DNA of 64,000 nucleotides from Paracoccus endophyticus (lineage in GTDB: Bacteria > Pseudomonadota > Alphaproteobacteria > Rhodobacterales > Rhodobacteraceae), in contig NZ_QLUV01000009.1 in NCBI RefSeq assembly GCF_003286075.1, positions 62,001-126,000 of the forward strand. Direction: 5' to 3'. Of the stretch, positions 29,272-38,510 are shown piece by piece (position 1 is the stretch's first letter; every line of letters starts with the position of its first letter). Under the pieces are notes generated by a model. It was not told the origin of the DNA. It ran no database searches and saw only the letters and a program-made list of their open reading frames with translations. A program made the translations under genes and the position numbers.

Positions 29272-30801
29272 ATGCCGCCGCGCGATCCTGACGCCGCGCC
29301 TGCGCGCCCGGCCTGGGCGTGGTTGGCGCTGGACCTGCTGACCGGCGCGGCCGCGGCGCTGGGCCAGGCGCCGTGGGATCTGTGGCCCGTCACGCTGGCC
29401 GCGATGGCGGTGATGCTGTGGCGCGTGGGCTCGGCCCCCGGCGCACGCGCGGCCCTCTGGCGGGGGCTTGCCATCGGCACCGGGCATTTCGCGGTCGCCA
29501 TGCTGTGGATCGCCCAGCCGTTCCTGGTCGAGCCCGAGATCTACGGCTGGATGGCCCCCTTTGCGCTGACGCTGACCGCGCTGGGGGGCGGGCTGTTCTG
29601 GGCCGCGCCCGCGTGGCTGGGCCACCGCCTGGGCCATGACCGGGCCAGCCGGGCGGCGGCCGTGGCGCTGCTGCTGGTGGGGTCGGACTGGTTGCGGGGC
29701 TGGTTGTTCACCGGCCTGCCCTGGGCGCTGACCGGGCATGTCTGGATCGACACGCCCGCGGGCCAGATTGCCGCCTGGGGGGGTGCGCTGGCGCTGTCGG
29801 CCCTGACGCTGGCCGCGGCGGCCCTGCCGGTGACGCAAGGGCTGCGGCGCGGGACGGTGCTGGCCGCGATGCTGGTGGGCGCAGCGTGGTTTGCCGGGCT
29901 GGCGCGGCTGGCGCAACCCCTGCCCCCCGACACGCCGCATGTGATCCGGCTGGTTCAGCCGAATGCCGACCAGACGCTGAAATGGGACCCGGCCTGGGCC
30001 CCGCAGTTCTATCAGCGCCTGATCGACCTGTCCGCGGCCCCGCCTGGCGGGGGTCCCGACGGCCGGCGGCCCGACGCGGTGGTCTGGCCCGAAACCTCGG
30101 TGCCCTTCCTGCTGGATCAGGCGGAACCCGCGCTGGCCGACATCGCGGCGGCATCGGGCGCGCCGACGCTGGTCGGCATCCAGCGCTCGCAGGGCATGGC
30201 GTGGTACAACAGCCTGGCCGAGTTCACCGCCGACGCCCGCATCGGGCAGGTCTACGACAAGTTCCACCTTGTGCCCTTTGGCGAATACGTGCCCTGGGGC
30301 GACGCGCTGGCGCGGGTGGGCATCACCGCCTTTGCCGCACAGTCCGGCAACGGCTATGCGGCGGGGCCCGGCCCGCAGGTGCTGGACCTTGCCGGCCTGC
30401 CCCCGGTGCAGCCGCTGATCTGCTATGAGGCGATCTTTCCCCAGGACCTTGCCCGCAACGCCGGGCGACGCCCGGACTGGCTGCTGCAGATCACCAACGA
30501 CGCGTGGTTCGGCACGCTGTCGGGACCCTATCAGCATCTGGCGCAGGCCCGGCTGCGGGCGATCCAGTCGGGCCTGCCGCTGCTGCGCTCGGCCAATACG
30601 GGCGTGTCGGCGGTGGTGGACGCGCGCGGCACGCTGCGCGCCAGCCTCGGCCTGGGCCTGTCGGGCGCGCTGGACGCGGTGCTGCCCGGTCCGCTTCCGC
30701 CCACGCCGTGGTGGCGCTGGGGCGACGCGCCGATGCTGGCGGCGCTGGCGGCCGGGCTGGCCGCACTGATCTGGCGCAGGCGGCGCATGCGGTCGGCCTG
30801 A
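29272..30801 (+). CDS. lnt: Apolipoprotein N-acyltransferase
   Basis: This 509-residue inner-membrane enzyme adds the third acyl chain to lipoproteins. Several N-terminal membrane helices are followed by a periplasmic nitrilase-fold domain with the catalytic triad E274 (VWPETSVPF), K330 (YDKFHLVPFGEY) and C384 (LICYEAIFP). A final membrane segment near 485-500 anchors the C-terminus. It begins 24 bases after the helicase gene on the same strand and precedes metK by about 100 bases. Confidence 0.96.
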   Translation: MPPRDPDAAPARPAWAWLALDLLTGAAAALGQAPWDLWPVTLAAMAVMLWRVGSAPGARAALWRGLAIGTGHFAVAMLWIAQPFLVEPEIYGWMAPFALTLTALGGGLFWAAPAWLGHRLGHDRASRAAAVALLLVGSDWLRGWLFTGLPWALTGHVWIDTPAGQIAAWGGALALSALTLAAAALPVTQGLRRGTVLAAMLVGAAWFAGLARLAQPLPPDTPHVIRLVQPNADQTLKWDPAWAPQFYQRLIDLSAAPPGGGPDGRRPDAVVWPETSVPFLLDQAEPALADIAAASGAPTLVGIQRSQGMAWYNSLAEFTADARIGQVYDKFHLVPFGEYVPWGDALARVGITAFAAQSGNGYAAGPGPQVLDLAGLPPVQPLICYEAIFPQDLARNAGRRPDWLLQITNDAWFGTLSGPYQHLAQARLRAIQSGLPLLRSANTGVSAVVDARGTLRASLGLGLSGALDAVLPGPLPPTPWWRWGDAPMLAALAAGLAALIWRRRRMRSA

Positions 30802-30849
30802 CCCCGGTCGTTGACGCTGCCTGCGCTGTCGCGTAGGTGCCGGTGGCGA

Positions 30850-30896
30850 CCGTCACAACGGCTTCCTGGCGTGGCGGCGACATTGTCCAATGGAGC
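30850..30896 (+). promoter_or_regulatory. SAM/SAH riboswitch in the metK leader
   Basis: P1 stem CCGTCAC (30850-30856) pairs with GTGGCGG (30871-30877). The loop holds the conserved AACGGCTTCCTGGC. GCTTC (30861-30865) can pair with GGAGC (30892-30896), forming the pseudoknot that buries the Shine-Dalgarno GGAG of metK. Sequence and position match the SAM/SAH riboswitch class known from Rhodobacterales, which shuts off metK translation when SAM is plentiful. Confidence 0.9.
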
Positions 30897-30902
30897 AACC
30901 CC

Positions 30903-32069
30903 ATGCCGCGGCAGAACTATGTCTTCACCTCCGAGTCCGTCTCGGAAGGGCATCCCGACAAATTGTGCGACCAGATCTCGGACGCCGTGCTGGACGCCCT
31001 GCTCACCGAGGAACCGACCGCGCGTGTCGCCTGCGAGGTCTTTGCCACCAGCGACCTGGTGGTGATCGGGGGCGAGATCGGGCTGAGCGATCCCGCGGCG
31101 CGCGCGGCCCACATGGAGCGCGTGCCCGAGATCGCGCGCGCGGTGATCCGCGACATCGGCTATGACCAGGACAAGTTCAGCTGGCGGACCTGCGCGGTCC
31201 AGAACGTGCTGCACGAGCAGTCCCCGCAGATCTGGGACGGGGTCGGGACGGGGGGCGCGGGCGATCAGGGCATCATGTTCGGCTATGCCGTGGACGACAC
31301 GTCCGAGCTGATGCCCGCGCCGATCCAGTACGCCCACGCGATCCTGCGCCGCCTGGCCGAGGTGCGCCACTCGGGCGAGCAGCCGTCCTTGGGTCCCGAC
31401 GCCAAGTCGCAGCTGTCGGTGCGCTACGAGGGGGGCGTGCCGGTCGGCGTGACGCAGATCGTCGTCAGCCACCAGCACAAGGACGAGGGCCAGACCAGCG
31501 ACGACATCCGCGCCATCGTGGAACCCTATGTGCGCGAGGTGCTGCCGCCGGGCTGGCTGACCGACGAGACGGTCTGGCACGTCAACCCGACCGGCAAGTT
31601 CGTGATCGGTGGCCCCGACGGGGACGCCGGGCTGACCGGGCGCAAGATCATCGTGGACACCTATGGTGGCGCGGCGCCCCACGGGGGCGGCGCGTTTTCC
31701 GGCAAGGACCCGACCAAGGTGGACCGCTCGGCGGCCTATGCGGCGCGCTACCTGGCCAAGAACGTCGTGGCCGCCGGGCTGGCGAAACGCTGCGTCATCC
31801 AGTTGAGCTATGCCATCGGCGTGTCCGAGCCCCTGTCGATCTATGCCGACACCTTCGGCACCGGCACCGTCAGGGACGCCGAGATCGAGCGGGCGGTCGC
31901 CCAGGCGATGGACCTGACCCCCAAGGGCATCCGCGACCATCTGGACCTGTGCCGTCCCATCTATCGGCGCACTGCGGCCTATGGGCATTTCGGCCGCGCC
32001 CCGGAGGCGGACGGCGGCTTCAGCTGGGAACGCACCGACCTGACCGCGGCCCTGACCCGCGGGCTGTAG
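30903..32069 (+). CDS. metK: S-adenosylmethionine synthetase
   Basis: The 388-residue enzyme makes SAM from methionine and ATP. Signatures seen are [16 protein letters not shown] near the N-terminus, [12 protein letters not shown] (ATP-binding) and the [16 protein letters not shown] loop with catalytic lysines. I took the ATG at 30903 because it starts [11 protein letters not shown] and lies seven bases after the riboswitch-controlled GGAG site; upstream in-frame codons fall inside the riboswitch. The gene ends the plus-strand run and is convergent with the acylase-family gene. Confidence 0.97.
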   Translation: MPRQNYVFTSESVSEGHPDKLCDQISDAVLDALLTEEPTARVACEVFATSDLVVIGGEIGLSDPAARAAHMERVPEIARAVIRDIGYDQDKFSWRTCAVQNVLHEQSPQIWDGVGTGGAGDQGIMFGYAVDDTSELMPAPIQYAHAILRRLAEVRHSGEQPSLGPDAKSQLSVRYEGGVPVGVTQIVVSHQHKDEGQTSDDIRAIVEPYVREVLPPGWLTDETVWHVNPTGKFVIGGPDGDAGLTGRKIIVDTYGGAAPHGGGAFSGKDPTKVDRSAAYAARYLAKNVVAAGLAKRCVIQLSYAIGVSEPLSIYADTFGTGTVRDAEIERAVAQAMDLTPKGIRDHLDLCRPIYRRTAAYGHFGRAPEADGGFSWERTDLTAALTRGL

Positions 32070-32095
32070 GGCGCAGGCTGCCCCTTTGGCCTGTC

Positions 32096-32107
32096 CCCCC
32101 AAGGGGG
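32096..32107. terminator. Short hairpin between metK and the acylase-family gene
   Basis: CCCC-CAAG-GGGG in the 55-base convergent gap. The stem is short and no T run is present, so this is a weak candidate. Confidence 0.3.
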
Positions 32108-32124
32108 CGGGCCGTCTTCCCAGC

Positions 32125-34803
32125 TCAGTCGGCGGGGACCAGGCGGGTCACGCCCTCGGCCGCGGCGCGGGCCAGCGCGGGGTCCAGCGACATGCCGATG
32201 TATTCCCCCCGGCGCCACAGGTCCGCTAGGTCGTCGTAATGGCGCGACAGCGGGTGCCCGGACTGGCCGGTCGAGATGATGAACACCGAGCTGTCCGGGT
32301 CCGCCAGGTCATAGACCCCACGATAGCCCGCGCCCGTGACATGGGCATAGGGGTTGGCCGCGCCCGGCCCGTTCAGCGTGCCCGCGCGCGCGACGGTAAA
32401 GCTGTCGCCGGCGGTGGACTGGACCAGGCTGACGACCCAGCCCAGCACCGGCACCCGCCCCAGTCCGGGATGTTCGTGCCGTGCCGCGTGCAGGTCGCCC
32501 CAGCGCCAGCTGGTCACGTCCTGCCCAAAGCGCGCCGTCAGGTCCACAAGGGCCGCGTCAAGCGACTGGCGCGCGATGGTCACGCAGTCCTCGGTCGGGG
32601 CCGACTGGATCACGTCGCACCAGGCCGCGGCGCCGTCGGTGTTGCGGAACACGCGGTCGATGAACGCCGGGCGCAGCCGCGCGCCGATGCGGTCGCCGAT
32701 GGGGCCAAGCTCGTCCTGGATCAGGCGGCGCTGCAACTCGGCCATCCAGGCCGCGTGGATCAGCGGCTCGGGCCGGTGCTCGCCCATGGCGCCGTCCCAT
32801 TCGGCCAGAAGGCCCAGCGCCTCTTGCCGCTGACGCTCGGGCGTGCCGGGGGCGGCCGGCTCGTCGGTGAACCACAGGTCCGCGCCGACCAGCGGCAGCA
32901 AGGCGCGCGCCGCCGGGCTGACGCTGTCAAGCTGCGCGTCGATGAAGCTGTCGCGGGAATGGACCTCGCGCCCGGCCAGCAGCCGGTTCAGCCGCGCCAG
33001 CCGCAGCGCGCTGTCCCGGTCATACCCCAGCGGCCAGACGGCCGTTGCCGGGGGAACGGCCGGGGCCGCGGCGGTGCCTGGCGGTCCCGTGGCGGGCACG
33101 GCCACGCCGGCCGGCACGACGGCGGGGGTGGCCGCGACCGGGGCGGCCTGACCGGAGGCGGGCGCCGCGCCCCCCGGGCCCAGCGGCCCCAGCGGCGCGG
33201 CGGCCCCCGTCACAAGGGGCGCGGCCCCCTCGGCCTCCTGCCCTGCGGCGTTGGCAAATCCCGCCGCCTCGGCCCCGGTCGCCACGACAAGGCCGATCAC
33301 CGACGGGCTGAGCCGCTGCGCGTCGTCAGCGGCCACTGGGTCCAGCCAGCGCACGGACCCCAGCCGCATGGGCGCAGGCAGGCGGCCCAGCGTGGGGTGA
33401 TCGTCCGGGCGGCGTGGGATCGTTCCGGCCAGCACCTGCGCCACGCCGCCTGCATCGGCCAGCGTCACCTGCACCGCCGGGGCCACGATGCCTGCGGCGG
33501 CGCGCTGGCCCGCGGCCCGGTCGGGCGCGCGCATCAGCCCGACAAGCGCGCTCATCGTGGTGTCCTGCGACGACAGCCCGGTCCAGCGCAGCGCCGCGAC
33601 ATGGCCGCCCGGCGTGACCGAGGCCAGCCCCGCGTGCGCCCCCGGGATGACCGGCCCGGCGACGGTGTCGCGCAGGATGATCTCCTGGTCCGCCGCGCCG
33701 TTGATGCGGATCACCTCGCGCCGGGTGGTGAAATCCGTCCAGCCCTGCGGGCCGAGATAGCGGTCCGCGTCGCCCGGCTGCGCCTCGACCATGAGGACAT
33801 CCTGGTCGTCGATCGCGGCCGGGGTCAGCCCCCAGGCAAGGCCGGGATTGCGCCCCGACAGCACCGCCGGGATGCCGGGGATCGTGCCGCCGATGACCCC
33901 GCCCGAGGACAGCTCGATCCGCGCCAGGTACCACAGCGACGGCGCGGTCAGCGCCACCTGGGGGTCGTTGGCCAGGATCGGCGCGCCCGCCGCCGTGCGC
34001 GCGCCGTCCGCCGCCCAGCCGTTGCCCCCGGTGCCAAGGCCCGTCACCACGAACCCCGCCAGGCGGTCGAACCAGTCCGGGTCCGGGTCCTCCTGCGGGG
34101 GGGCGAAGCGCGCATCCCCGAACAGCGCCTGATAGTCGGGCAGCGGCGGCTCGCCCGGGGCCGAGACGAGGTCGGCGGCGCGTTCCGGCACGGCCAGCGC
34201 CACCTGCGCGCGCGTCACCTCGGCCCGCAGTTGCGACGTGGCCCCCGCCGCCACCAGCTTGAGGATCGCCAGCGAGTCCGCCGGCTGCCAATAGGCGATG
34301 TCGTCGGGGTACAGGAAGAACTCGGGCGCGCCCCGGCCCCGCGCGCCCGCGTTGATCTGTTCGATCCAGGCATTGACGCCCGCGGCATAGGCGGTCAGCG
34401 CGGCCTGCGTGGCGTCGTCCTGCGCGGCGACGGACGCCTGCGCCGCCCGCCACAGCCCCAGCCGGCGCGCCATGTCGTCGGCGGCGAACGCCCGTGCGCC
34501 GTGGATCTCGGCCAGCCGCCCCTGGGCCGCGCGGCGCAGCACGACCATCTGGAACAGCCGATCCTGCGCATGCGCCAGCCCCAGCGCAAAGAACGCATCC
34601 GTGTCGGTCGCGGCAAAGACATGGGGGACGTTTTCCGTCGTGCGCACGATCTCGACCGGAGCGCCGATCCCGCTGACGCGCAGCTCGGCGTTGTAGTCGG
34701 GCAGCGAGCGGACGGCGAAATACCACGCCAGCGCCGTCGTCGCGACCAGGCCCACGATCAGGCCGACAGTCACCCGCACCAGCCAGCGAAACAGCGTCAG
34801 CAT
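32125..34803 (-). CDS. Penicillin acylase family protein lacking the nucleophile serine
   Basis: The 892-residue protein has an N-terminal membrane anchor or signal (10-30) and the S45 Ntn-hydrolase layout. The alpha part contains FALGLAHAQDRLFQM, and the beta part starts at about 260. In the family the beta chain starts with a catalytic Ser in SNxW. Here the same place reads GTGGNGWAADGARTA, so position 260 is Gly (codon GGC at 34026-34024). The later NDPH is NDPQ, while GRNPGLAWG is kept. An Ala/Pro/Gly-rich insert of about 70 residues is encoded around 33036-33250. With no Ser, neither self-cleavage nor amidase activity is expected. Family members hydrolyse beta-lactams, N-acyl-homoserine lactones or other amides. 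The ATG at 34803 begins the hydrophobic segment. Confidence 0.85.
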   Translation of the reverse strand: MLTLFRWLVRVTVGLIVGLVATTALAWYFAVRSLPDYNAELRVSGIGAPVEIVRTTENVPHVFAATDTDAFFALGLAHAQDRLFQMVVLRRAAQGRLAEIHGARAFAADDMARRLGLWRAAQASVAAQDDATQAALTAYAAGVNAWIEQINAGARGRGAPEFFLYPDDIAYWQPADSLAILKLVAAGATSQLRAEVTRAQVALAVPERAADLVSAPGEPPLPDYQALFGDARFAPPQEDPDPDWFDRLAGFVVTGLGTGGNGWAADGARTAAGAPILANDPQVALTAPSLWYLARIELSSGGVIGGTIPGIPAVLSGRNPGLAWGLTPAAIDDQDVLMVEAQPGDADRYLGPQGWTDFTTRREVIRINGAADQEIILRDTVAGPVIPGAHAGLASVTPGGHVAALRWTGLSSQDTTMSALVGLMRAPDRAAGQRAAAGIVAPAVQVTLADAGGVAQVLAGTIPRRPDDHPTLGRLPAPMRLGSVRWLDPVAADDAQRLSPSVIGLVVATGAEAAGFANAAGQEAEGAAPLVTGAAAPLGPLGPGGAAPASGQAAPVAATPAVVPAGVAVPATGPPGTAAAPAVPPATAVWPLGYDRDSALRLARLNRLLAGREVHSRDSFIDAQLDSVSPAARALLPLVGADLWFTDEPAAPGTPERQRQEALGLLAEWDGAMGEHRPEPLIHAAWMAELQRRLIQDELGPIGDRIGARLRPAFIDRVFRNTDGAAAWCDVIQSAPTEDCVTIARQSLDAALVDLTARFGQDVTSWRWGDLHAARHEHPGLGRVPVLGWVVSLVQSTAGDSFTVARAGTLNGPGAANPYAHVTGAGYRGVYDLADPDSSVFIISTGQSGHPLSRHYDDLADLWRRGEYIGMSLDPALARAAAEGVTRLVPAD

Positions 34804-34930
34804 GGGGGCGGTCCTTTGGCAAGCAGCGCCGCAGGCGGGACGTTGACCGGGGCGCGGGGCAGTGGAAGGGTTGTCGAGTGCGGCTGATAGGCCAGCCGGC
34901 ACCGCAGATCAACGAGGCTGAGGGGCGTGC

Positions 34931-35797
34931 ATGGCGAACGTGGCATTTCTGGGACTGGGCGTGATGGGGTTTCCGATGGCGGGCCACCTTGCTGCCGCGG
35001 GTCATCGCGTGACGGTCTTCAACCGCACCCCCGCCAAGGCCGAGGCCTGGGTCGCCCGCCATGGCGGCGGCCACGCCCCGACGCCCCGTCAGGCGGCGCA
35101 GGGCGCGGACTTCGTCATGGCCTGCGTGGGCAACGACGACGACCTGCGCGCCGTCTGCACCGGCCCCGATGGCGCCTTTGCGGCCATGGCGCCGGGCGCG
35201 GTGCTCGTGGACCACACCACCGTCTCGGCGGCCGTCACCCGCGAGCTGGCCGCGGTGGCGGCGGGACTGGGTGCGGGCTTTGTCGATGCGCCGGTGTCGG
35301 GGGGCCAGGCGGGCGCGGAAGGCGGGCAGCTGTCCATCATGTGCGGCGGGACCCAGGCCGACTATGATGCGGCCGAGCCGGTCATGGCGGCCTATGCCCG
35401 CATCTGCCGCCGCATGGGCGACAGCGGCGCGGGCCAGCTGACCAAGATGTGCAACCAGATCGCCATCGCAGGTCTGGTGCAGGGGCTGGCCGAGTCGCTG
35501 AACTTTGCCGAGCGGGCGGGTCTGTCGATCCCCCAAGTGGTCGAGGTCATCAGCCAGGGCGCCGCCGGCAGCTGGCAGATGCAGAACCGCCACGCCACCA
35601 TGGCCGAGGGGCGATACGACTTCGGCTTTGCGGTGGACTGGATGCGCAAGGACCTGGGCATCTGCCTGGCCACGGCCAACGAGACCGGGGCCAGCCTGCC
35701 CGTCACGGCGCTGGTGGATCAGCTTTACAAGGAGGTGCAGGCCATGGGCGGCGGACGCTGGGACACGTCCTCGCTGATCGCCCGCCTGCGGCGATAA
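34931..35797 (+). CDS. 3-hydroxyisobutyrate dehydrogenase-like oxidoreductase
   Basis: The 288-residue protein belongs to the beta-hydroxyacid dehydrogenase family. The NAD(P)-binding motif FLGLGVMGFPMA (6-17), the substrate motif DAPVSGGQAGAEGG (119-132) and catalytic K172 (GQLTKMCNQ) are all present. Possible substrates are 3-hydroxyisobutyrate, tartronate semialdehyde or related acids; the sequence does not decide. It is divergent from the acylase-family gene across 127 bases. Confidence 0.9.
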   Translation: MANVAFLGLGVMGFPMAGHLAAAGHRVTVFNRTPAKAEAWVARHGGGHAPTPRQAAQGADFVMACVGNDDDLRAVCTGPDGAFAAMAPGAVLVDHTTVSAAVTRELAAVAAGLGAGFVDAPVSGGQAGAEGGQLSIMCGGTQADYDAAEPVMAAYARICRRMGDSGAGQLTKMCNQIAIAGLVQGLAESLNFAERAGLSIPQVVEVISQGAAGSWQMQNRHATMAEGRYDFGFAVDWMRKDLGICLATANETGASLPVTALVDQLYKEVQAMGGGRWDTSSLIARLRR

Positions 35798-35942
35798 GGC
35801 GCGACAGGTCCGCCGATCCCGCGCCCAGCCCTGCCTGCGGCGGCACGCCGGGCGGGCGTCTGGTCAGGATGCGCGCGTCAGGGGCGCGCCGATCCGGCCC
35901 ACGGTGTGCCCGGGGCACGCGCGGTCAGGCGGGACCGACGCC

Positions 35943-36119
35943 TCAGGACCCCGGCACACTGGCCGGCGCGCCGCAAAAGCCGCCCACGGGCGCTGCGCCC
36001 GAGCCCAGCGCCAGCAGCGCCGGCGCGTCATAGGGATTGGGCCGCACCGCCGCCAGGTCAAGGGCGATCAGGCCCGCGACCATCGCGCAGGCCACAGCCG
36101 CGATCGTGCGCCGGGTCAT
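35943..36119 (-). CDS. Small membrane protein coupled to the YeeE/YedE gene
   Basis: The 58-residue product starts MTRRTIAAVACAMVAGLIAL, a short basic end followed by one hydrophobic segment, then a Pro/Gly/Ala-rich periplasmic or cytoplasmic tail with one cysteine. Its ATG overlaps the stop of the transporter gene as ATGA, which is the best evidence that it is real. I do not recognise the family. Co-expression suggests a role with the sulfur transporter. Confidence 0.55.
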   Translation of the reverse strand: MTRRTIAAVACAMVAGLIALDLAAVRPNPYDAPALLALGSGAAPVGGFCGAPASVPGS

Positions 36120-37249
36120 TGACGCGGCTCCATCCCGAACCAGGGCCGCAGGCGCAGACCCAGGACCGAGCCGGCGAAGGCGGCGGCGAACCAGACCCAG
36201 CCATGCAGGCTGCCGGTGGCGATGCCCGAATAGAACGCACCCACGTTGCAGCCGAAGGCCAGTCGCGACGAATAGCCCAGCACCAGGCCCGACAGCGCCG
36301 CCGCGACCCAAGCGCGCGCGGGCAGGCGCGCCACCGGCTGGTCCAGCGCGCCGGGCCGCCGCAGGCTGATCCACGCGGCCCCCAGGATCATCCCGATGTT
36401 GGTCAGCGAGGTGTAGTCGGTCAGGATGCTGGCGCCCAGCCGCTCGGCATTGATCGGCGCGGCCCAGAACGCGGACGCCGACAGATCGACGCCCACCGCC
36501 GACGCCCCCTTTGCCGCCCACAGGCCCAGCCCGTAGACGACCCCCCAAGGCTGGCCCGCGACGACCAGGTTCGCGATGGCGAGCGCCGCCAGCAGCACCG
36601 CCGCCAGCACATAGCGCCCTGGAATGCGCCGCGTGCCCGGCGCGGCCCGGGCCAGGACGATGGCCGCGGTTCCTGCCAGCAGCGCCAGCGTGACGGCCAG
36701 TCCCGTGCCCCCCGACAGGACGATGGGCGGCAGCGCGCCCAAGCCCGTCCACCAGTCGAGGTGCAGCGTGCCCAGCAGGCTGCCGATGCAGAACAGCGGC
36801 AGCGCGACCAGCGCGACCGCGTTGCCCGACCCGGCGTTGACCAGCGTGCCCGACCCGCAGCCCAGCACGACCTGCATGGCGGTGCCGAAGACGAACGCGC
36901 CGCCGATCATCGCCCAGCCGATCCGGCCCTGCGATCCGACCAGCTCGTCCGCGCCGGAGCCAAGCAGCGGGATGGCCGCCAGCGCCACCAGAGCGATCGA
37001 AAGCAGCTGCGCCAGCACCCCGCCCGGATCGCGCCGCAGGATCATCGCCCGCCACGGCCCGGCAAAGCCGAAGCGCAGCCCTTCCAGCACCAGCCCGAAG
37101 CCGAGGCCAAGGACCAGCATCAGGCCAAAGCGTGCGCCCGCAAGGGTCGTCGTGGCGGCGACGGCCGCCAGCACCAGGAGGGCAAAGGGCAGCCCCACGC
37201 CCCGGCGGGCCAGGGGCTGGGCTGCGGATGCGAGGGTCGTGTCGGCCAT
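36116..37249 (-). CDS. YeeE/YedE family sulfur-compound transporter
   Basis: This 377-residue polytopic membrane protein of the YeeE/YedE (TsuA-like) family imports thiosulfate or related sulfur species. Two family-defining cysteines are in the repeated motifs: C131 in VVLGCGSGTLVNAG and C334 in AFGCNVGAFYSG. The length indicates a fused two-repeat form. It starts one base after the rhodanese gene and overlaps the downstream 58-residue gene. The three genes form an operon for sulfur uptake and transfer. Confidence 0.88.
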   Translation of the reverse strand: MADTTLASAAQPLARRGVGLPFALLVLAAVAATTTLAGARFGLMLVLGLGFGLVLEGLRFGFAGPWRAMILRRDPGGVLAQLLSIALVALAAIPLLGSGADELVGSQGRIGWAMIGGAFVFGTAMQVVLGCGSGTLVNAGSGNAVALVALPLFCIGSLLGTLHLDWWTGLGALPPIVLSGGTGLAVTLALLAGTAAIVLARAAPGTRRIPGRYVLAAVLLAALAIANLVVAGQPWGVVYGLGLWAAKGASAVGVDLSASAFWAAPINAERLGASILTDYTSLTNIGMILGAAWISLRRPGALDQPVARLPARAWVAAALSGLVLGYSSRLAFGCNVGAFYSGIATGSLHGWVWFAAAFAGSVLGLRLRPWFGMEPRQ

Positions 37250-37250
37250 G

Positions 37251-38177
37251 TCAGTCCCCGAAGATCTGCCGGCTCAGGTTGGCAAGCAGGCCGGGCACGT
37301 TCTCCATCGGCAGGTCGGCCTGCGAGTATTCCACCATCGAGCCGGGATACAGCTTGACGTTGTCCAGCCCCGCAAGCTCGGACAGGGCGAACCACTGGGT
37401 CGCGGCCCAGTGCCCGGTGTTGCAGAAGGAGACGACCTCGTCGCCGTCCTTGATGCCCAAGGCCTGCTTCAGCCCGGCCACGTCCGTCGAGGACGACAGG
37501 GTCGGCGTGCCGGGGGTGAAGAAGGTGGAATGGGGCAGGCTCTGGGCGCCGGGCAGCGTGCCGGGCCGCTCGGCGACGTCGTGCTTGGTGCGGCCCTCGT
37601 AGAACTCGGTCGGGCGCGCGTCCAGCAGCACGGCGTCATGCGTCCCCTCGACCACCTGCGTGACGCCTTCGGTCGAGGCGAGCCAGGTGTCCGAGAAGGT
37701 CAGATCAAGCTCGGTCGGTTGGGGCGTGACCGGCGCGGTGTCCACCGGCAGGCCGGCCGCCGTCCAGGCCTGGGTGCCGCCGTTCAGGATCGACAAATCG
37801 GTGAAGCCGGCGGACTTCAGCGTCCAATAGGCGCGCGCGGCGGCGCCGAAATCGGTGTCCGTCTTGCCCTCGGGCACGATCACGATGGGCGCGTCCAGGC
37901 GCAGGCCAAGCCGTTCCAGATCGGCCTCCAGGGCCTCGACATCGGGGACGGCGCCCGGGTTGGCCTTGCCCCCGCGGAAGGTCGCATAGGGCGCGGGGAT
38001 CGCACCGGGCAGATGGCCCTTGTCGTAGCTGGCATCGCGCAGGTCCAGGATGATCGGCTGGACCGCCTGTCCCCTGGCCGCCAGCTCGGTCGGCGTGACC
38101 AGCGGCGCGAAACTCGCCGCGAACGCCCCGGTACCGAAAAGCGCCGCCGCGCAGGTCGCAAGAATGATCCGGCCCAT
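37251..38177 (-). CDS. Exported two-domain rhodanese (sulfurtransferase)
   Basis: The precursor has 308 residues with a signal peptide (1-21, cleavage near AFA). It contains two rhodanese domains. In the first (about 30-147) the catalytic cysteine position is lost (IVIVPEGKTDTDFG). The second (about 160-300) keeps C252 in SFCNTGHWA. This is the usual layout of thiosulfate or mercaptopyruvate sulfurtransferases. The ATG at 38177 is preceded by GGGAGAG. It heads the cassette with the YeeE/YedE transporter and probably processes sulfur compounds in the periplasm before uptake. Confidence 0.88.
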   Translation of the reverse strand: MGRIILATCAAALFGTGAFAASFAPLVTPTELAARGQAVQPIILDLRDASYDKGHLPGAIPAPYATFRGGKANPGAVPDVEALEADLERLGLRLDAPIVIVPEGKTDTDFGAAARAYWTLKSAGFTDLSILNGGTQAWTAAGLPVDTAPVTPQPTELDLTFSDTWLASTEGVTQVVEGTHDAVLLDARPTEFYEGRTKHDVAERPGTLPGAQSLPHSTFFTPGTPTLSSSTDVAGLKQALGIKDGDEVVSFCNTGHWAATQWFALSELAGLDNVKLYPGSMVEYSQADLPMENVPGLLANLSRQIFGD

Positions 38178-38510
38178 CACATCTCTCCCATGGCAATGCG
38201 CACGATGTAGGAATAGCGGCGAGGGCCCGCCAGAGCGGGCGGCCCCGCAGCGGCCGCACGGCGTTCCGCCCGGACGGGGCAGGACGCGATTTTCTTCCCG
38301 CATCGGCGCTCTCAGGCGTCAGCCAGACCACGTAGGGGCGCGCGGGACGGACGCTTGTCCTTATTTTGGCCGTGGCTGGCCGTCCCTTGGCCTTGCCCGA
38401 CGCCGCCACGCGCCGGACGGGCTTGATCTGCGCGCCCGGTGCGGCAATCCTGCAAAGCCGGCGCGGCCCTGAACGGGCACGCCCGCGCAGGGCGCGCCAG
38501 CGGGGACGGG
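38178..38510. other. Divergent intergenic region of 333 bases
   Basis: This lies between the rhodanese gene and the AttE-like ATPase gene. It must hold both promoters, but I could not place confident -35/-10 pairs. CCCGCC-AGA-GCGGGCGG near 38230 can form a hairpin in the rhodanese leader. No gene is convincing here. Confidence 0.4.

Noticed and set aside
26419..30537. A very long open frame on the minus strand (over 1300 codons) across the helicase and lnt genes
   Set aside because: It is antisense to two well-supported genes, is Arg/Gly/Gln-rich with no domain, and arises from the high G+C content.
38268..38409. A minus-strand frame beginning near 38409 (MAASGKAKGRPATAKIRTSV)
   Set aside because: It has a basic, plausible-looking start but runs into the rhodanese gene in the wrong frame, and I recognise no family.
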